This document shows positions 26,661 through 35,038 of a stretch of DNA of 64,000 nt, in pieces. The translations under genes were made by a program, and so were the position numbers. This stretch comes from Marinifilum sp965230805. Its GTDB lineage: Bacteria > Bacteroidota > Bacteroidia > Bacteroidales > Marinifilaceae. Below the pieces are notes generated by a model. It was given only the letters and a program-made list of their open reading frames with translations, did not search any database and had not been told where the DNA came from. How positions within the stretch are numbered: the first letter of the stretch is position 1; each line of letters opens with the position of its first letter. Where the stretch lies: NCBI RefSeq assembly GCF_965230805.1, contig NZ_OZ246019.1, positions 2,914,001 to 2,978,000 on the forward strand. Direction: 5' to 3'.

Positions 26661-26722
26661 AATATAATTTCATTGTTTTAATCATTCTCAACATCAATAA
26701 ACTAATAAAACAAAAGATTTAA
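26657..26722 (+). pseudogene. 21-codon ORF at the end of the duplicated leader
   Basis: The ATG corresponds to the start codon of the first OmpH gene in the other leader copy. It encodes a short hydrophobic peptide (MKYNFIVLIILNINKLIKQK) that looks like the start of a signal peptide. It then stops, with no OmpH coiled-coil sequence following. It may be the remnant of an ompH copy or a leader peptide; either way it ends 24 bp before korA. Confidence 0.35.
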
Positions 26723-26746
26723 TCTGAGATTAAATTAGAAACAGTC

Positions 26747-28591
26747 ATGAGTCAAAAGACAAAAGTTATTGAAAAGGAAGAAGTTGTTATTAGATTTTCG
26801 GGAGACTCCGGGGACGGTATGCAGCTTACGGGAACCCAGTTTTCTGATACTTCCGCATTATTTGGGAACGATGTAGCTACTTTCCCGGATTACCCTGCGG
26901 AAATCAGAGCTCCACAAGGAACAGTAGGTGGTGTATCTGGATTCCAATTGCATTTTGGACATAAGGAAGTGAATACACCGGGCGATTATGCAGATGTATT
27001 GGTTGCAATGAACCCGGCAGCTCTTAAAGCCAATTTGAAATGGGTAAAAGCTAGTGGAACAATCATCGTGAACGAGGATACTTTCACCGATCGAAACCTT
27101 GAAAAAGCAGGTTACGATGCAGATCCATTGCAAGATGATAAACTATCGGATTACAATCTGATTAAGGCTAAAGTTACTTCTTTAACCAAAGAGTGTTTGA
27201 AAGATTCAGGACTGGATCAGAAGAGTATTCTTCGAAGCAAAAACATGTTTGCACTAGGTATGGTTTACTGGATGTTCGATCGCCCGTTGGAACATACCGA
27301 AGAGTTTATTCAGAACAAGTTTAAGAAGCACCCGATGGTGGTTGAAGGTAACAAAAAGGTATTACGTGCTGGTTATAACTTTGCAAAAACAATTGAGGCA
27401 TTAGCGTATAATTATAGTGTAGCTCCTGCTAAAATTAAGAAAGGAACCTATCGTAATATTACAGGTAACAAGGCAACAGCTTGGGGACTAATTGCTGCAG
27501 CCGAGAAAGCCGGCTTAGAGTTATTTTGTGGTTCGTATCCAATTACTCCTGCAACCGAAATATTACAGGAACTGGCTGCTCGTAAAGATCTGGGAGTAAA
27601 AACTTTTCAGGCAGAGGATGAGATTGCGGGAATTTGTACTGCAATCGGTGCTAGCTTTGCAGGTAATTTTGCAGTTACAACAACTTCAGGTCCAGGCTTG
27701 GCATTAAAGACCGAGGCGGCAGGTTTGGCGGTGATGACAGAATTGCCATTGGTAATTGTAAATGTTCAGCGTGGAGGACCATCAACAGGTTTGCCAACAA
27801 AAACTGAGCAATCAGATTTGATGCAGGCGATTCACGGTAGAAGTGGAGAATGTCCTATGCCGGTGATTGCAGCAAGTACGCCTTCAAACTGTTTTGAATA
27901 TGCATATCGTGCTGGTAAAATTGCATTAGAGCATATGACACCAGTGATTCTTTTAACTGATGGCTTTCTTGCAAATGGTGCAGAACCATGGAGAATCCCT
28001 AAGATGGCAGATCTTTCGCCAATTACGGTTCCTTTGGCAAAAGAGGGCGACGATTACATGCCATATGCCAGAGATGAAGAAAAGCTAACAAGAAAATGGG
28101 CCGTTCCCGGAACGAAAGGCTTAGAGCATAGAATTGGTGGATTAGAAAAGATGGATGTTACCGGTACGGTTTCGTATGTTCCGGAAAACCACCAGGTAAT
28201 GACAGATATCAGAGCCGAAAGAGTTAGAAAAGTAGCTAATTTTATTCCGGATCTACCAGTTAAAGGGGATGATCATGCAGATGTATTGGTAATTGGTTGG
28301 GGTGGTACTTACGGTCATCTTACCACTGCAGTTCGTGAGCTTCAGGCCGAAGACAAAAGCATTGCCTTGGCTCAATTTAATTATATTTTCCCATTGCCAA
28401 AAAATACCGAAGAGGTATTAAAGCGCTACAGGAAAATTATTGTTTGTGAATTGAACGATGGGCAATTTGCTGAATATTTACGAAGTAATTTTCAGGATAT
28501 CAGATTCCAGCAATACAATAAATTACAAGGATTACCATTTACTGTAAAAGAGTTGAAAGAGACGTTTAACCAATTATTGGAGGAAAAATAA
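26747..28591 (+). CDS. korA: 2-oxoacid:ferredoxin oxidoreductase, fused gamma-alpha subunit
   Basis: A 614-residue subunit of a ferredoxin-dependent 2-oxoacid oxidoreductase, probably 2-oxoglutarate:ferredoxin (KorA). Residues 10-190 are the gamma domain (VIRFSGDSGDGMQLTGTQF), and residues 225 onward are the alpha pyrimidine-binding domain (FCGSYPITPATEILQELAAR and the VNVQRGGPSTGLPTKTEQSD motif). The last part is the transketolase-C-like domain (VIGWGGTYGHL). It works with KorB, encoded 2 bp downstream, to form succinyl-CoA and reduced ferredoxin. The exact substrate could also be pyruvate or a branched 2-oxoacid. Confidence 0.92.
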   Translation: MSQKTKVIEKEEVVIRFSGDSGDGMQLTGTQFSDTSALFGNDVATFPDYPAEIRAPQGTVGGVSGFQLHFGHKEVNTPGDYADVLVAMNPAALKANLKWVKASGTIIVNEDTFTDRNLEKAGYDADPLQDDKLSDYNLIKAKVTSLTKECLKDSGLDQKSILRSKNMFALGMVYWMFDRPLEHTEEFIQNKFKKHPMVVEGNKKVLRAGYNFAKTIEALAYNYSVAPAKIKKGTYRNITGNKATAWGLIAAAEKAGLELFCGSYPITPATEILQELAARKDLGVKTFQAEDEIAGICTAIGASFAGNFAVTTTSGPGLALKTEAAGLAVMTELPLVIVNVQRGGPSTGLPTKTEQSDLMQAIHGRSGECPMPVIAASTPSNCFEYAYRAGKIALEHMTPVILLTDGFLANGAEPWRIPKMADLSPITVPLAKEGDDYMPYARDEEKLTRKWAVPGTKGLEHRIGGLEKMDVTGTVSYVPENHQVMTDIRAERVRKVANFIPDLPVKGDDHADVLVIGWGGTYGHLTTAVRELQAEDKSIALAQFNYIFPLPKNTEEVLKRYRKIIVCELNDGQFAEYLRSNFQDIRFQQYNKLQGLPFTVKELKETFNQLLEEK

Positions 28592-28593
28592 TC

Positions 28594-29634
28594 ATGGCAG
28601 ATACATTATTAAAACAATCAGCTCCTGAGAAATTTACTCCAAAAGATTTTAAGAGTGATCAGGAAGTAAGGTGGTGCCCGGGATGTGGCGACCATGGAGT
28701 TTTAAACTCGGTACAGAAAGCAATGTCTTTAATGGGTAAACCAAAAGAAAACTTTGCAGTAATTTCCGGTATTGGTTGTTCATCTCGTTTCCCATATTAT
28801 ATGGACACTTACGGATTTCATTCGATTCATGGGAGGGCAGCAGCAATTGCATCAGGAGCAAAATCAGCAAATCCAAATTTGGAAATTCTACAGGTTTCGG
28901 GTGATGGTGATGCATTGGCAATTGGTGGTAATCACTTTATTCATGCTGTGCGTAGAAATATCGATATGACCATTTTGTTGTTTAATAATGAGATTTATGG
29001 TCTCACAAAAGGTCAGTATTCTCCTACATCAAAGCATGGTATGGTAACCAAAACTTCTCCCTTCGGAACAGTTGAGCAACCTTTCCATCCTGCTGAGTTG
29101 GCTTTGGGTGCTCAATCAAAGTTTTATGCAAGATCTATCGATACCAATATCAAATTAAGCTCGGAAATTCTCCTTGATGCCACCAAGCACAAGGGAACTT
29201 CGATTGTTGAGGTACTGCAAAATTGTGTAATCTATAATGATGGAGCTCATTCTTTAATTACCGATAAGAATACCAAAGAAGATTACCAATTGATTCTTCG
29301 ACACGGTGAAAGAATGATTTTTGGAAAAGAAAAGAACAAAGGATTGGTAATGGGAGGTAATGGTAAACTGGTTGTTGTTACCATTGGCGAACATGGTATT
29401 ACCGAGCAGGATGTTTTAATTCATGATGCTCATACTCCTGATCCGCACATGCACTGGTTGTTGTCTAATATGACAGCACCCGAATATCCGGTGGCACTGG
29501 GTGTAATTCGTGATGTTGCTGCACTTTCGTACGAAGAAAAAATGGTACAGCAGATCAAGTATGTTCAAGAACAATCATCTATTAAGTGTATGGATGATTT
29601 GTTGAACAGTGGTGATACATGGGAAGTTGAATAG
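28594..29634 (+). CDS. korB: 2-oxoacid:ferredoxin oxidoreductase beta subunit
   Basis: A 346-residue TPP-binding partner of KorA. Seen in order: the WCPGCGDHGVL motif with Cys ligands for a 4Fe-4S cluster, SGIGCSSRFPYYM with another Cys, HGRAAAIASGAK, and the TPP/Mg site GDGDALAIGGNHFIHA with LLFNNEIYGLTKGQYSPTS. This set is typical of KorB-type proteins rather than the larger single-chain pyruvate oxidoreductase. The 2-bp gap after korA indicates translational coupling. It completes a two-gene operon. Confidence 0.93.
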   Translation: MADTLLKQSAPEKFTPKDFKSDQEVRWCPGCGDHGVLNSVQKAMSLMGKPKENFAVISGIGCSSRFPYYMDTYGFHSIHGRAAAIASGAKSANPNLEILQVSGDGDALAIGGNHFIHAVRRNIDMTILLFNNEIYGLTKGQYSPTSKHGMVTKTSPFGTVEQPFHPAELALGAQSKFYARSIDTNIKLSSEILLDATKHKGTSIVEVLQNCVIYNDGAHSLITDKNTKEDYQLILRHGERMIFGKEKNKGLVMGGNGKLVVVTIGEHGITEQDVLIHDAHTPDPHMHWLLSNMTAPEYPVALGVIRDVAALSYEEKMVQQIKYVQEQSSIKCMDDLLNSGDTWEVE

Positions 29635-29805
29635 CTTTTGTTGTAAATGTATATATATCAGAGAGGAGGCGATGAGTTTCCTCTTTGTTATTTACAGAAA
29701 AATTTAACTATTTTCGCCAATCTTTTATTGTGGGTAGTGTTCAATTTTATGAATCATTTGCTACAATTAAAAAGATTGTGAATAAGGCTTGTAAACAAAG
29801 ACATT

Positions 29806-29842
29806 AGGCAATATTATTAGTATTTTGTACGTAATATTGCCT
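29806..29842 (+). promoter_or_regulatory. 11-bp inverted repeat in the leader of the PEP/pyruvate-binding gene
   Basis: AGGCAATATTA and its exact complement TAATATTGCCT flank a 15-base loop, 36 bp before the start codon of the next gene. There is no T tract, so a 5'-UTR hairpin or an operator is more likely than a terminator. Confidence 0.5.
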
Positions 29843-29877
29843 GAAACAAACAACACACTAAAATAACATTAACGGAT

Positions 29878-32853
29878 ATGGAAGAAATTTCGATTTCGAA
29901 GATTTATAAACGCAAAAAAAACGACCGCGATATATTTCAGGAATTGATGCCTTACAAAGTAAAGGAGATTCTGTTGATCGCAACCTATTACGATGCATAT
30001 ACAATTGTTCGGGAAGGTCAGTTCTCCGATAAAATTGTAGGAGAATATCTTCAGTTAAACTTATATGCTGCACCTCGTTTTACTAGTGTGGCAACTAACG
30101 AGGAAGCTTTAGAAGCACTTCAAAATCGACATTACGATATGGTGATTCTAATGGCTGGATTGGATAAGGAGTCGCCTCTGGAGCTTAGCCAACAGATAAA
30201 GACTGTAAATCCGGTAATTCCTGTTTTGGTTTTGGTGAATAACAATAGCGACCTTGCCTATTTCGATCGGGCTGCAGACAAAATAAAGAACAATATCGAC
30301 AGAGTATTTGTATGGAATGGTTCTACCAAGATATTTATGGCCATGACCAAGTATATTGAGGATAAAATGAACTTGGAAACCGATACAAAAAGTGGTGATG
30401 TTCGTGTAATTCTATTGGCCGAGGATTCGGTAAAATATTATTCGCGTTATCTGCCATTGCTTTATACATCGGTAATGACTCAAACTCAGAAAGTAATTTC
30501 GGATGAAGGGGATATTGATGAATTGCACAAAATCTTAAAAATGCGTGCAAGGCCAAAAGTGATTTTGGTGAGTACCTTTGAAGATGCTGTTGAGGTTGTA
30601 GATAAATATCTGGAAAACCTGTTGTGTGTAATTTCTGATGTTCGTTTTGCCCGTAATGGAAAATTGGATGACGATTCGGGTGTAGATTTAATCAAATACG
30701 TACAGGCAAAAAACATGAGAATTCCATGTTTAATGCAATCGCACGATACCGATAATGCCATTAGAGCCATGCAGGTGGATGCTGATTTTATCAACAAAAA
30801 CAGTGATACTTTGGCATTGGATATCTATAATTTCATTTATACGAAATTGGGGTTTGGAGATTTTGTTTTCCGAAATCAGAGCGGTACTCGTGTTGCAGTT
30901 GCAAAATCGATGGAGGAGTTTGAGGAGAAGCTAAAGTATATTCCGGATGAATCTTTGCTTTTTCATTCAAAACGAAATGGTATTTCGACATGGTTGATGG
31001 CTCGTGGCGAAATTAACATTGCTAAAAAATTAAGAAGGTATCAGATTGAAGATTTTAAATCGGTAAAAGATCTTAGAAAATTCTGTCTGGATGTTTTCGA
31101 AGCATCAAGAATTAAACAGTTAAGAGGCAGAATCATACGCTTTAAGCCAAACATTGTTAATTCCAATCATTACATCGTTCGTTTGGGTCGTGGTTCATTA
31201 GGAGGAAAAGGACGTGGTTTAGCCTTCTTGAGTAACTTTATCGAGAATATCTACTTTAAGAAATTGATTAAGGATATCAATGTGTCGATTCCTAAAACAG
31301 CTATTATTGGGGTTGATGAGTACGATAACTTTATCGAGAAAAATGATCTTTACGATAAAATTTACCTTGATAAAAATTATAAGAAGGTAAAAGAAATGTT
31401 CATTAAAGGAGATATTCCTGAAAAATTAGGCGGTAAGCTGCGTCAGTATCTCGAAGAAATCAATAAGCCATTGGCCGTGCGATCATCAGGATTGTTTGAA
31501 GACTCGTTGATGCAGCCATTTGCAGGAGTTTATGCAACTTATTTATTGCCTAATAACGATCCGGATATTGAAGTTAGATATCAACAACTGGTAACAGCGA
31601 TTAAACTAATTTATGCTTCCATTTTTACGCCTGAGGCGCAATCGTATTTTAGTGCTGTAGATTACAAGATTGAAGAGGAAAAAATGGCTGTAATCATTCA
31701 GGAGGTAGTAGGTCAGGAATACAATGGTAAGTTTTATCCGAATATTAGTGGTGTTGCTCAATCGTACAACTATTATCCATTTTCTTATATGAAACCTGAA
31801 GATGGTTTTGCGGTAATCGCCATCGGCTTGGGAAAATATGTTGTTGGTGGAGAAAAAACTCATAGATTTTGCCCCGAACATCCAAAATTGCAATTGGCTT
31901 CTATCGAAGATCAGATAAAGGATTCGCAAAAATATTTCTATGGCATTGATATGCAAAAAGAGGGTATTGATCTTGTAAATGAAGGCGAAGATGCAGTAAC
32001 CATTAAATATGAATTGGCACAAGCCGAGAAGGATGGCAATTTGTTGCATTGTGCCTCGGTTTACGATTTCCAGAATGATAGGTTGGAACCGGATTTGAAC
32101 CTACGGGGACCAAGAGTTGTTGATTTTGCGAATATTTTAAAATACAACCAGGTACCAATTGCTCATGCTCTTAGTGTGTTGTTGAATATCTTTAAACAAG
32201 CCATGGGTGCTCCGGTCGAGATTGAATTTGCGGTGGATTTATCGAAAGGTAAAGATGCTAATCCAACTTTTCATTTGTTGCAAATAAAGCCTTTAATTCG
32301 TCAGGAAATGAGTGTTAATATCGATATGTCGAAAATAGATCGAGATAAACTACTTATGCTGGCCAATAAAGGAATGGGTAACGGAAAAGTGAAGCATGTA
32401 AGAGATGTAATTTACATGGATTTAAGCAAATTCGATAGAACCAAAACCGAAGAAATGGCTGAAGAGATGGAAATCCTGAACCAAAAAATGAAGGAGCAAG
32501 ATCGTCAGTACGTTTTATTTGGTCCGGGTCGCTGGGGAACTCGCGATAAGTTTACAGGAATTCCTGTGCTTTGGTCACAAATATCCAATGCAAAGGTGAT
32601 TGTTGAGCAAGGCTTGGAAGATTTTCCTTTGGATGCATCCTTGGGATCGCATTTCTTCCACAATGTAACTTCAATGAATGTTGGTTATTTTTCAATTAAG
32701 AGCAATTCGGAGTATAACTTTGTGAACATGGAGATACTGGAAAAGCAAGAAAAGGTGGAACAAATCAATTATTTTAAGCATGTACGCTTTAAGGAACCAT
32801 TAGAAATTTTAATGGATGGTAAGAAACAAACCAGCCTCATTAGTTTTAAGTAA
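29878..32853 (+). CDS. Receiver-like plus PEP/pyruvate-binding (PPDK N-terminal) domain protein
   Basis: A 991-residue cytoplasmic protein. Residues 25-165 and 175-325 look like two receiver-type domains (DMVILMAGLDKESP; VILLAEDSVKYYSRYLPLL and CVISDVRFARNG, whose Asp could accept phosphate). Residues 440-810 form the ATP-grasp domain of PPDK/PEP synthase (VRLGRGSLGGKGRGLAFL, LAVRSSGLFEDSLMQPFAG, LLQIKPLIR). The last 150 residues carry YVLFGPGRWGTRDKFTGIPV and LGSHFFHNVTSM. The phospho-His swivel and PEP-binding TIM barrel of true PEP synthase are missing, so it probably is not a PEP synthase and may be a nucleotide-dependent phosphotransferase. Its TAA stop spans the junction with a MITE. 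Confidence 0.8.
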   Translation: MEEISISKIYKRKKNDRDIFQELMPYKVKEILLIATYYDAYTIVREGQFSDKIVGEYLQLNLYAAPRFTSVATNEEALEALQNRHYDMVILMAGLDKESPLELSQQIKTVNPVIPVLVLVNNNSDLAYFDRAADKIKNNIDRVFVWNGSTKIFMAMTKYIEDKMNLETDTKSGDVRVILLAEDSVKYYSRYLPLLYTSVMTQTQKVISDEGDIDELHKILKMRARPKVILVSTFEDAVEVVDKYLENLLCVISDVRFARNGKLDDDSGVDLIKYVQAKNMRIPCLMQSHDTDNAIRAMQVDADFINKNSDTLALDIYNFIYTKLGFGDFVFRNQSGTRVAVAKSMEEFEEKLKYIPDESLLFHSKRNGISTWLMARGEINIAKKLRRYQIEDFKSVKDLRKFCLDVFEASRIKQLRGRIIRFKPNIVNSNHYIVRLGRGSLGGKGRGLAFLSNFIENIYFKKLIKDINVSIPKTAIIGVDEYDNFIEKNDLYDKIYLDKNYKKVKEMFIKGDIPEKLGGKLRQYLEEINKPLAVRSSGLFEDSLMQPFAGVYATYLLPNNDPDIEVRYQQLVTAIKLIYASIFTPEAQSYFSAVDYKIEEEKMAVIIQEVVGQEYNGKFYPNISGVAQSYNYYPFSYMKPEDGFAVIAIGLGKYVVGGEKTHRFCPEHPKLQLASIEDQIKDSQKYFYGIDMQKEGIDLVNEGEDAVTIKYELAQAEKDGNLLHCASVYDFQNDRLEPDLNLRGPRVVDFANILKYNQVPIAHALSVLLNIFKQAMGAPVEIEFAVDLSKGKDANPTFHLLQIKPLIRQEMSVNIDMSKIDRDKLLMLANKGMGNGKVKHVRDVIYMDLSKFDRTKTEEMAEEMEILNQKMKEQDRQYVLFGPGRWGTRDKFTGIPVLWSQISNAKVIVEQGLEDFPLDASLGSHFFHNVTSMNVGYFSIKSNSEYNFVNMEILEKQEKVEQINYFKHVRFKEPLEILMDGKKQTSLISFK

Positions 32854-33117
32854 CGTGAGTTCGAGGTAAAATTCGTTCACAGTTTGATCTGATTTTGAGT
32901 AGAAATTTTCTCAAATTTTCGAAGGAATATCGGGATATTTCAAGAAGATTTGAGGAAATTTATGCCGAAAGCAGGCAAACACATAATGGAAAGTTCTCTT
33001 TACGACATCTTCATATTAAAAATTCCTCAAAATAGCCCGCTATTCTTTCCAAATTTTTAATGCAAATCTATCGCAAATATAACTTTCTGTGGATAGAATT
33101 TTACGTCGAACTCACGT
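32853..33117. mobile_element. MITE-like element, copy 1 (265 bp)
   Basis: A non-coding element with terminal inverted repeats ACGTGAGTTCGAGGTAAAATT and its complement (one mismatch, C for G). It is almost identical to copy 2 at 35200: four substitutions and a 13-bp block (TTTTTAATGCAAA) absent from copy 2. The two halves are imperfect inverted copies, so the whole unit can fold into a long hairpin (GGAATATCGGGATAT pairs with the complement of ATAGCCCGCTATTC-type sequence). Flanks are TAAGTA and TAACTT, so no clean target duplication is seen. It carries no transposase. Confidence 0.85.
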
Positions 33118-33201
33118 TAACTTGCAAAATGCAAATCCTTATCCCTTAATTTTTATACCATTTGTAATAAAACCGGCATTGGCTATAGAGCTCGATTGCA
33201 T

Positions 33202-33230
33202 AAAAAAAGCTGCCCCAACGGACAGCTTTA
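33202..33230 (-). terminator. Intrinsic terminator after fabD
   Basis: A 7-bp stem (AAAGCTG / CAGCTTT on the minus strand) with a 10-nt loop is followed by a T run. It lies about 20 bp after the fabD stop. Confidence 0.75.
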
Positions 33231-33249
33231 AAAATATCATTAATATGGA

Positions 33250-34152
33250 TTATCCCTGATATGAATCGATACCAGCTGTTTCCATTTTGCGATCAACTTT
33301 TTTCACTAATCCTTGAATTACTTTTCCGGGACCAACTTCTGTAAACGAAGAAGCGCCATCTTCGATCATATTTACCATTGTTTGAGTAAAGCGCACAGGA
33401 GCGGTTAACTGAGCAACAAGGTTTTGCTTGATTTCGGCAGGATCAGTAACAGGTTTAGCATTAACGTTTTGGTATACCGGACAAGCAGGAGTAGAAAAAT
33501 TCGTATTCTCGATAGCTTCTTCCAATTCAACACGGGCAGGTTCCATTAATGGCGAATGGAATGCACCACCTACTTTTAATGGTAAAGCTCTTTTAGCACC
33601 AGATTCTTTCAATTTTTCGCAAGCAATTTCTATACCTTTCATGCTACCCGAAATTACCAATTGGCCTGGGCAGTTAAAGTTTGCAGGAACAACTATTTCA
33701 TCAATTTCAGCACAAACTTTTTCAACAGTCTCATCATCTAAACCAATAATTGCAGCCATGGTTGAAGGTTCAATTTCGCAAGCTTTTTGCATTGCCATAG
33801 CACGTTGCGAAACCAATTTCAAACCATCTTCGAAAGAAAGAGTTTCGTTTGCTACCAAAGCAGAGAATTCACCCAATGAGTGACCCGCTACCATTTCAGG
33901 TTTAAAATCTTCGCCAAGAGTTTTTGCTAAAATTACAGAGTGCAAGAAGATTGCAGGTTGAGTCACTTTGGTTTGTCTTAAATCTTCGTCGGTTCCTTCA
34001 AACATTAAATCAGTAATACGGAAACCAAGAATTTCGTTAGCTTTTTCGAAAAGTTCCTTGGCAAGTTCCGAATTTTCGTACAGGTCTTTACCCATACCTA
34101 CAAATTGGGCACCTTGTCCCGGAAATACATATGCTTTCATATTCATTCTCAA
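33250..34152 (-). CDS. fabD: Malonyl-CoA:ACP transacylase
   Basis: FabD moves malonyl from CoA to acyl carrier protein for fatty-acid elongation. The 300-residue protein has the opening AYVFPGQGAQFVGMG, the oxyanion QPAIFLHSV, the nucleophile Ser92 in GHSLGEFSAL, the substrate Arg in VSQRAMAMQKA and the catalytic His in GGAFHSPLMEPA. The start may be the ATG at residue 4 or 6 (MNMKAYVF, MKAYVF); these would not change the domain. It is monocistronic, with a good promoter upstream and a terminator downstream. Confidence 0.95.
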   Translation of the reverse strand: MRMNMKAYVFPGQGAQFVGMGKDLYENSELAKELFEKANEILGFRITDLMFEGTDEDLRQTKVTQPAIFLHSVILAKTLGEDFKPEMVAGHSLGEFSALVANETLSFEDGLKLVSQRAMAMQKACEIEPSTMAAIIGLDDETVEKVCAEIDEIVVPANFNCPGQLVISGSMKGIEIACEKLKESGAKRALPLKVGGAFHSPLMEPARVELEEAIENTNFSTPACPVYQNVNAKPVTDPAEIKQNLVAQLTAPVRFTQTMVNMIEDGASSFTEVGPGKVIQGLVKKVDRKMETAGIDSYQG

Positions 34153-34213
34153 TTAAAACGATCCATCATTTTTTTTGACAGATCATCATGGTAAGTTTTG
34201 AATTATTCGGGCA

Positions 34214-34245
34214 CAAAGATATCTAATCCGTTCGCAATCTGCAAT
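34214..34245 (-). promoter_or_regulatory. Promoter for fabD (Bacteroidetes type)
   Basis: On the minus strand TATCTTTG (34214-34221) fits TAnnTTTG, and ATTG (34242-34245) lies 20 bp upstream as a -33 element. The fabD start is about 60 bp downstream. Confidence 0.55.
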
Positions 34246-34302
34246 TTTACATTTTAGTATGCTGTTGGATGAATGGTTTGCAACCCATGAGGTAATAAAA
34301 TT

Positions 34303-34929
34303 CTAAATGTTTTTTGTCGAAATTAATCGAATAAATTCTTCACGAGTGGCTAGGCTCTCGAATGCTCCTGTAAAATCGGATGTTGTGGTAATGGAATTTT
34401 GTTTTTGAACACCACGCATCGACATGCACAAATGTTGAGCTTCTATTACCACAGCTACACCTAAAGGATTAAGTGTATTCTGAATGCAATCTTTAATTTG
34501 CATGGTCAAACGTTCTTGCACTTGCAATCGGCGGGCAAAAGCATCAACAACTCTTGCAATTTTGCTCAAACCGGTAATGTGTCCGTTGGGAATGTATGCC
34601 ACATGAGCTCTACCAATAATTGGAAGCATATGATGTTCGCACATCGAGTACACCTCGATATCTTTTACAATCACCATTTGTTTGTAGTCTTCCTTAAACA
34701 TGGCCGATCGTAAAATATCTTCGGGTTTGATATGATATCCCTGACTTAGGAATTGCATGGCTTTGGCAACACGTAAAGGGGTTTTTTCAAGTCCTTCCCT
34801 TGCCACATCTTCACCCAGTAATTCTAAAATCTTTTTATAATGATACATCAGTTCTTCTGTAGTTTCCTGATTGTATTTTTCTATTTTTGTGAATCCTTTT
34901 TCTTCTTCTCCGTTTATTGAAAATTCCAT
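34303..34929 (-). CDS. folE: GTP cyclohydrolase I
   Basis: FolE opens GTP to 7,8-dihydroneopterin triphosphate for folate and related pterins. The 208-residue protein has the Zn-binding set (Cys and His in VYSMCEHHMLP and the second Cys in QHLCMSMRG), the GRAHVAYIPNGHITGLSKIAR core and the RLQVQERLTMQI helix. The N-terminal 25 residues are a charged extension, common in bacteria. Length is normal. It stands alone between fabD and the interrupted nucleosidase gene. Confidence 0.95.
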   Translation of the reverse strand: MEFSINGEEEKGFTKIEKYNQETTEELMYHYKKILELLGEDVAREGLEKTPLRVAKAMQFLSQGYHIKPEDILRSAMFKEDYKQMVIVKDIEVYSMCEHHMLPIIGRAHVAYIPNGHITGLSKIARVVDAFARRLQVQERLTMQIKDCIQNTLNPLGVAVVIEAQHLCMSMRGVQKQNSITTTSDFTGAFESLATREEFIRLISTKNI

Positions 34930-35038
34930 TCGTTATTATTGTTGTTAATAAGTCGTTGTATTGCAATGCAAATTAAGTAATAATTTCACCTTTATAACAA
35001 ACTTTTTGGAGCTTTGTTTAAGCTAAGTCCTTGCATTT

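Larger units (their letters stand above)
26289..26746. other. Region between the DUF6261 gene and korA
   Basis: About 450 bp containing the DUF6261 terminator, a second copy of the ompH leader (26561-26660) and a 21-codon ORF starting at the leader's ATG. No other feature is seen. The korA promoter must lie here, possibly within the duplicated leader. Confidence 0.55.

Noticed and set aside
32853..33117. A conserved structured RNA or riboswitch
   Set aside because: The second near-identical copy with perfect inverted ends and a 6-bp target duplication inside a gene is better explained by insertion; an RNA role of the hairpin is not excluded.
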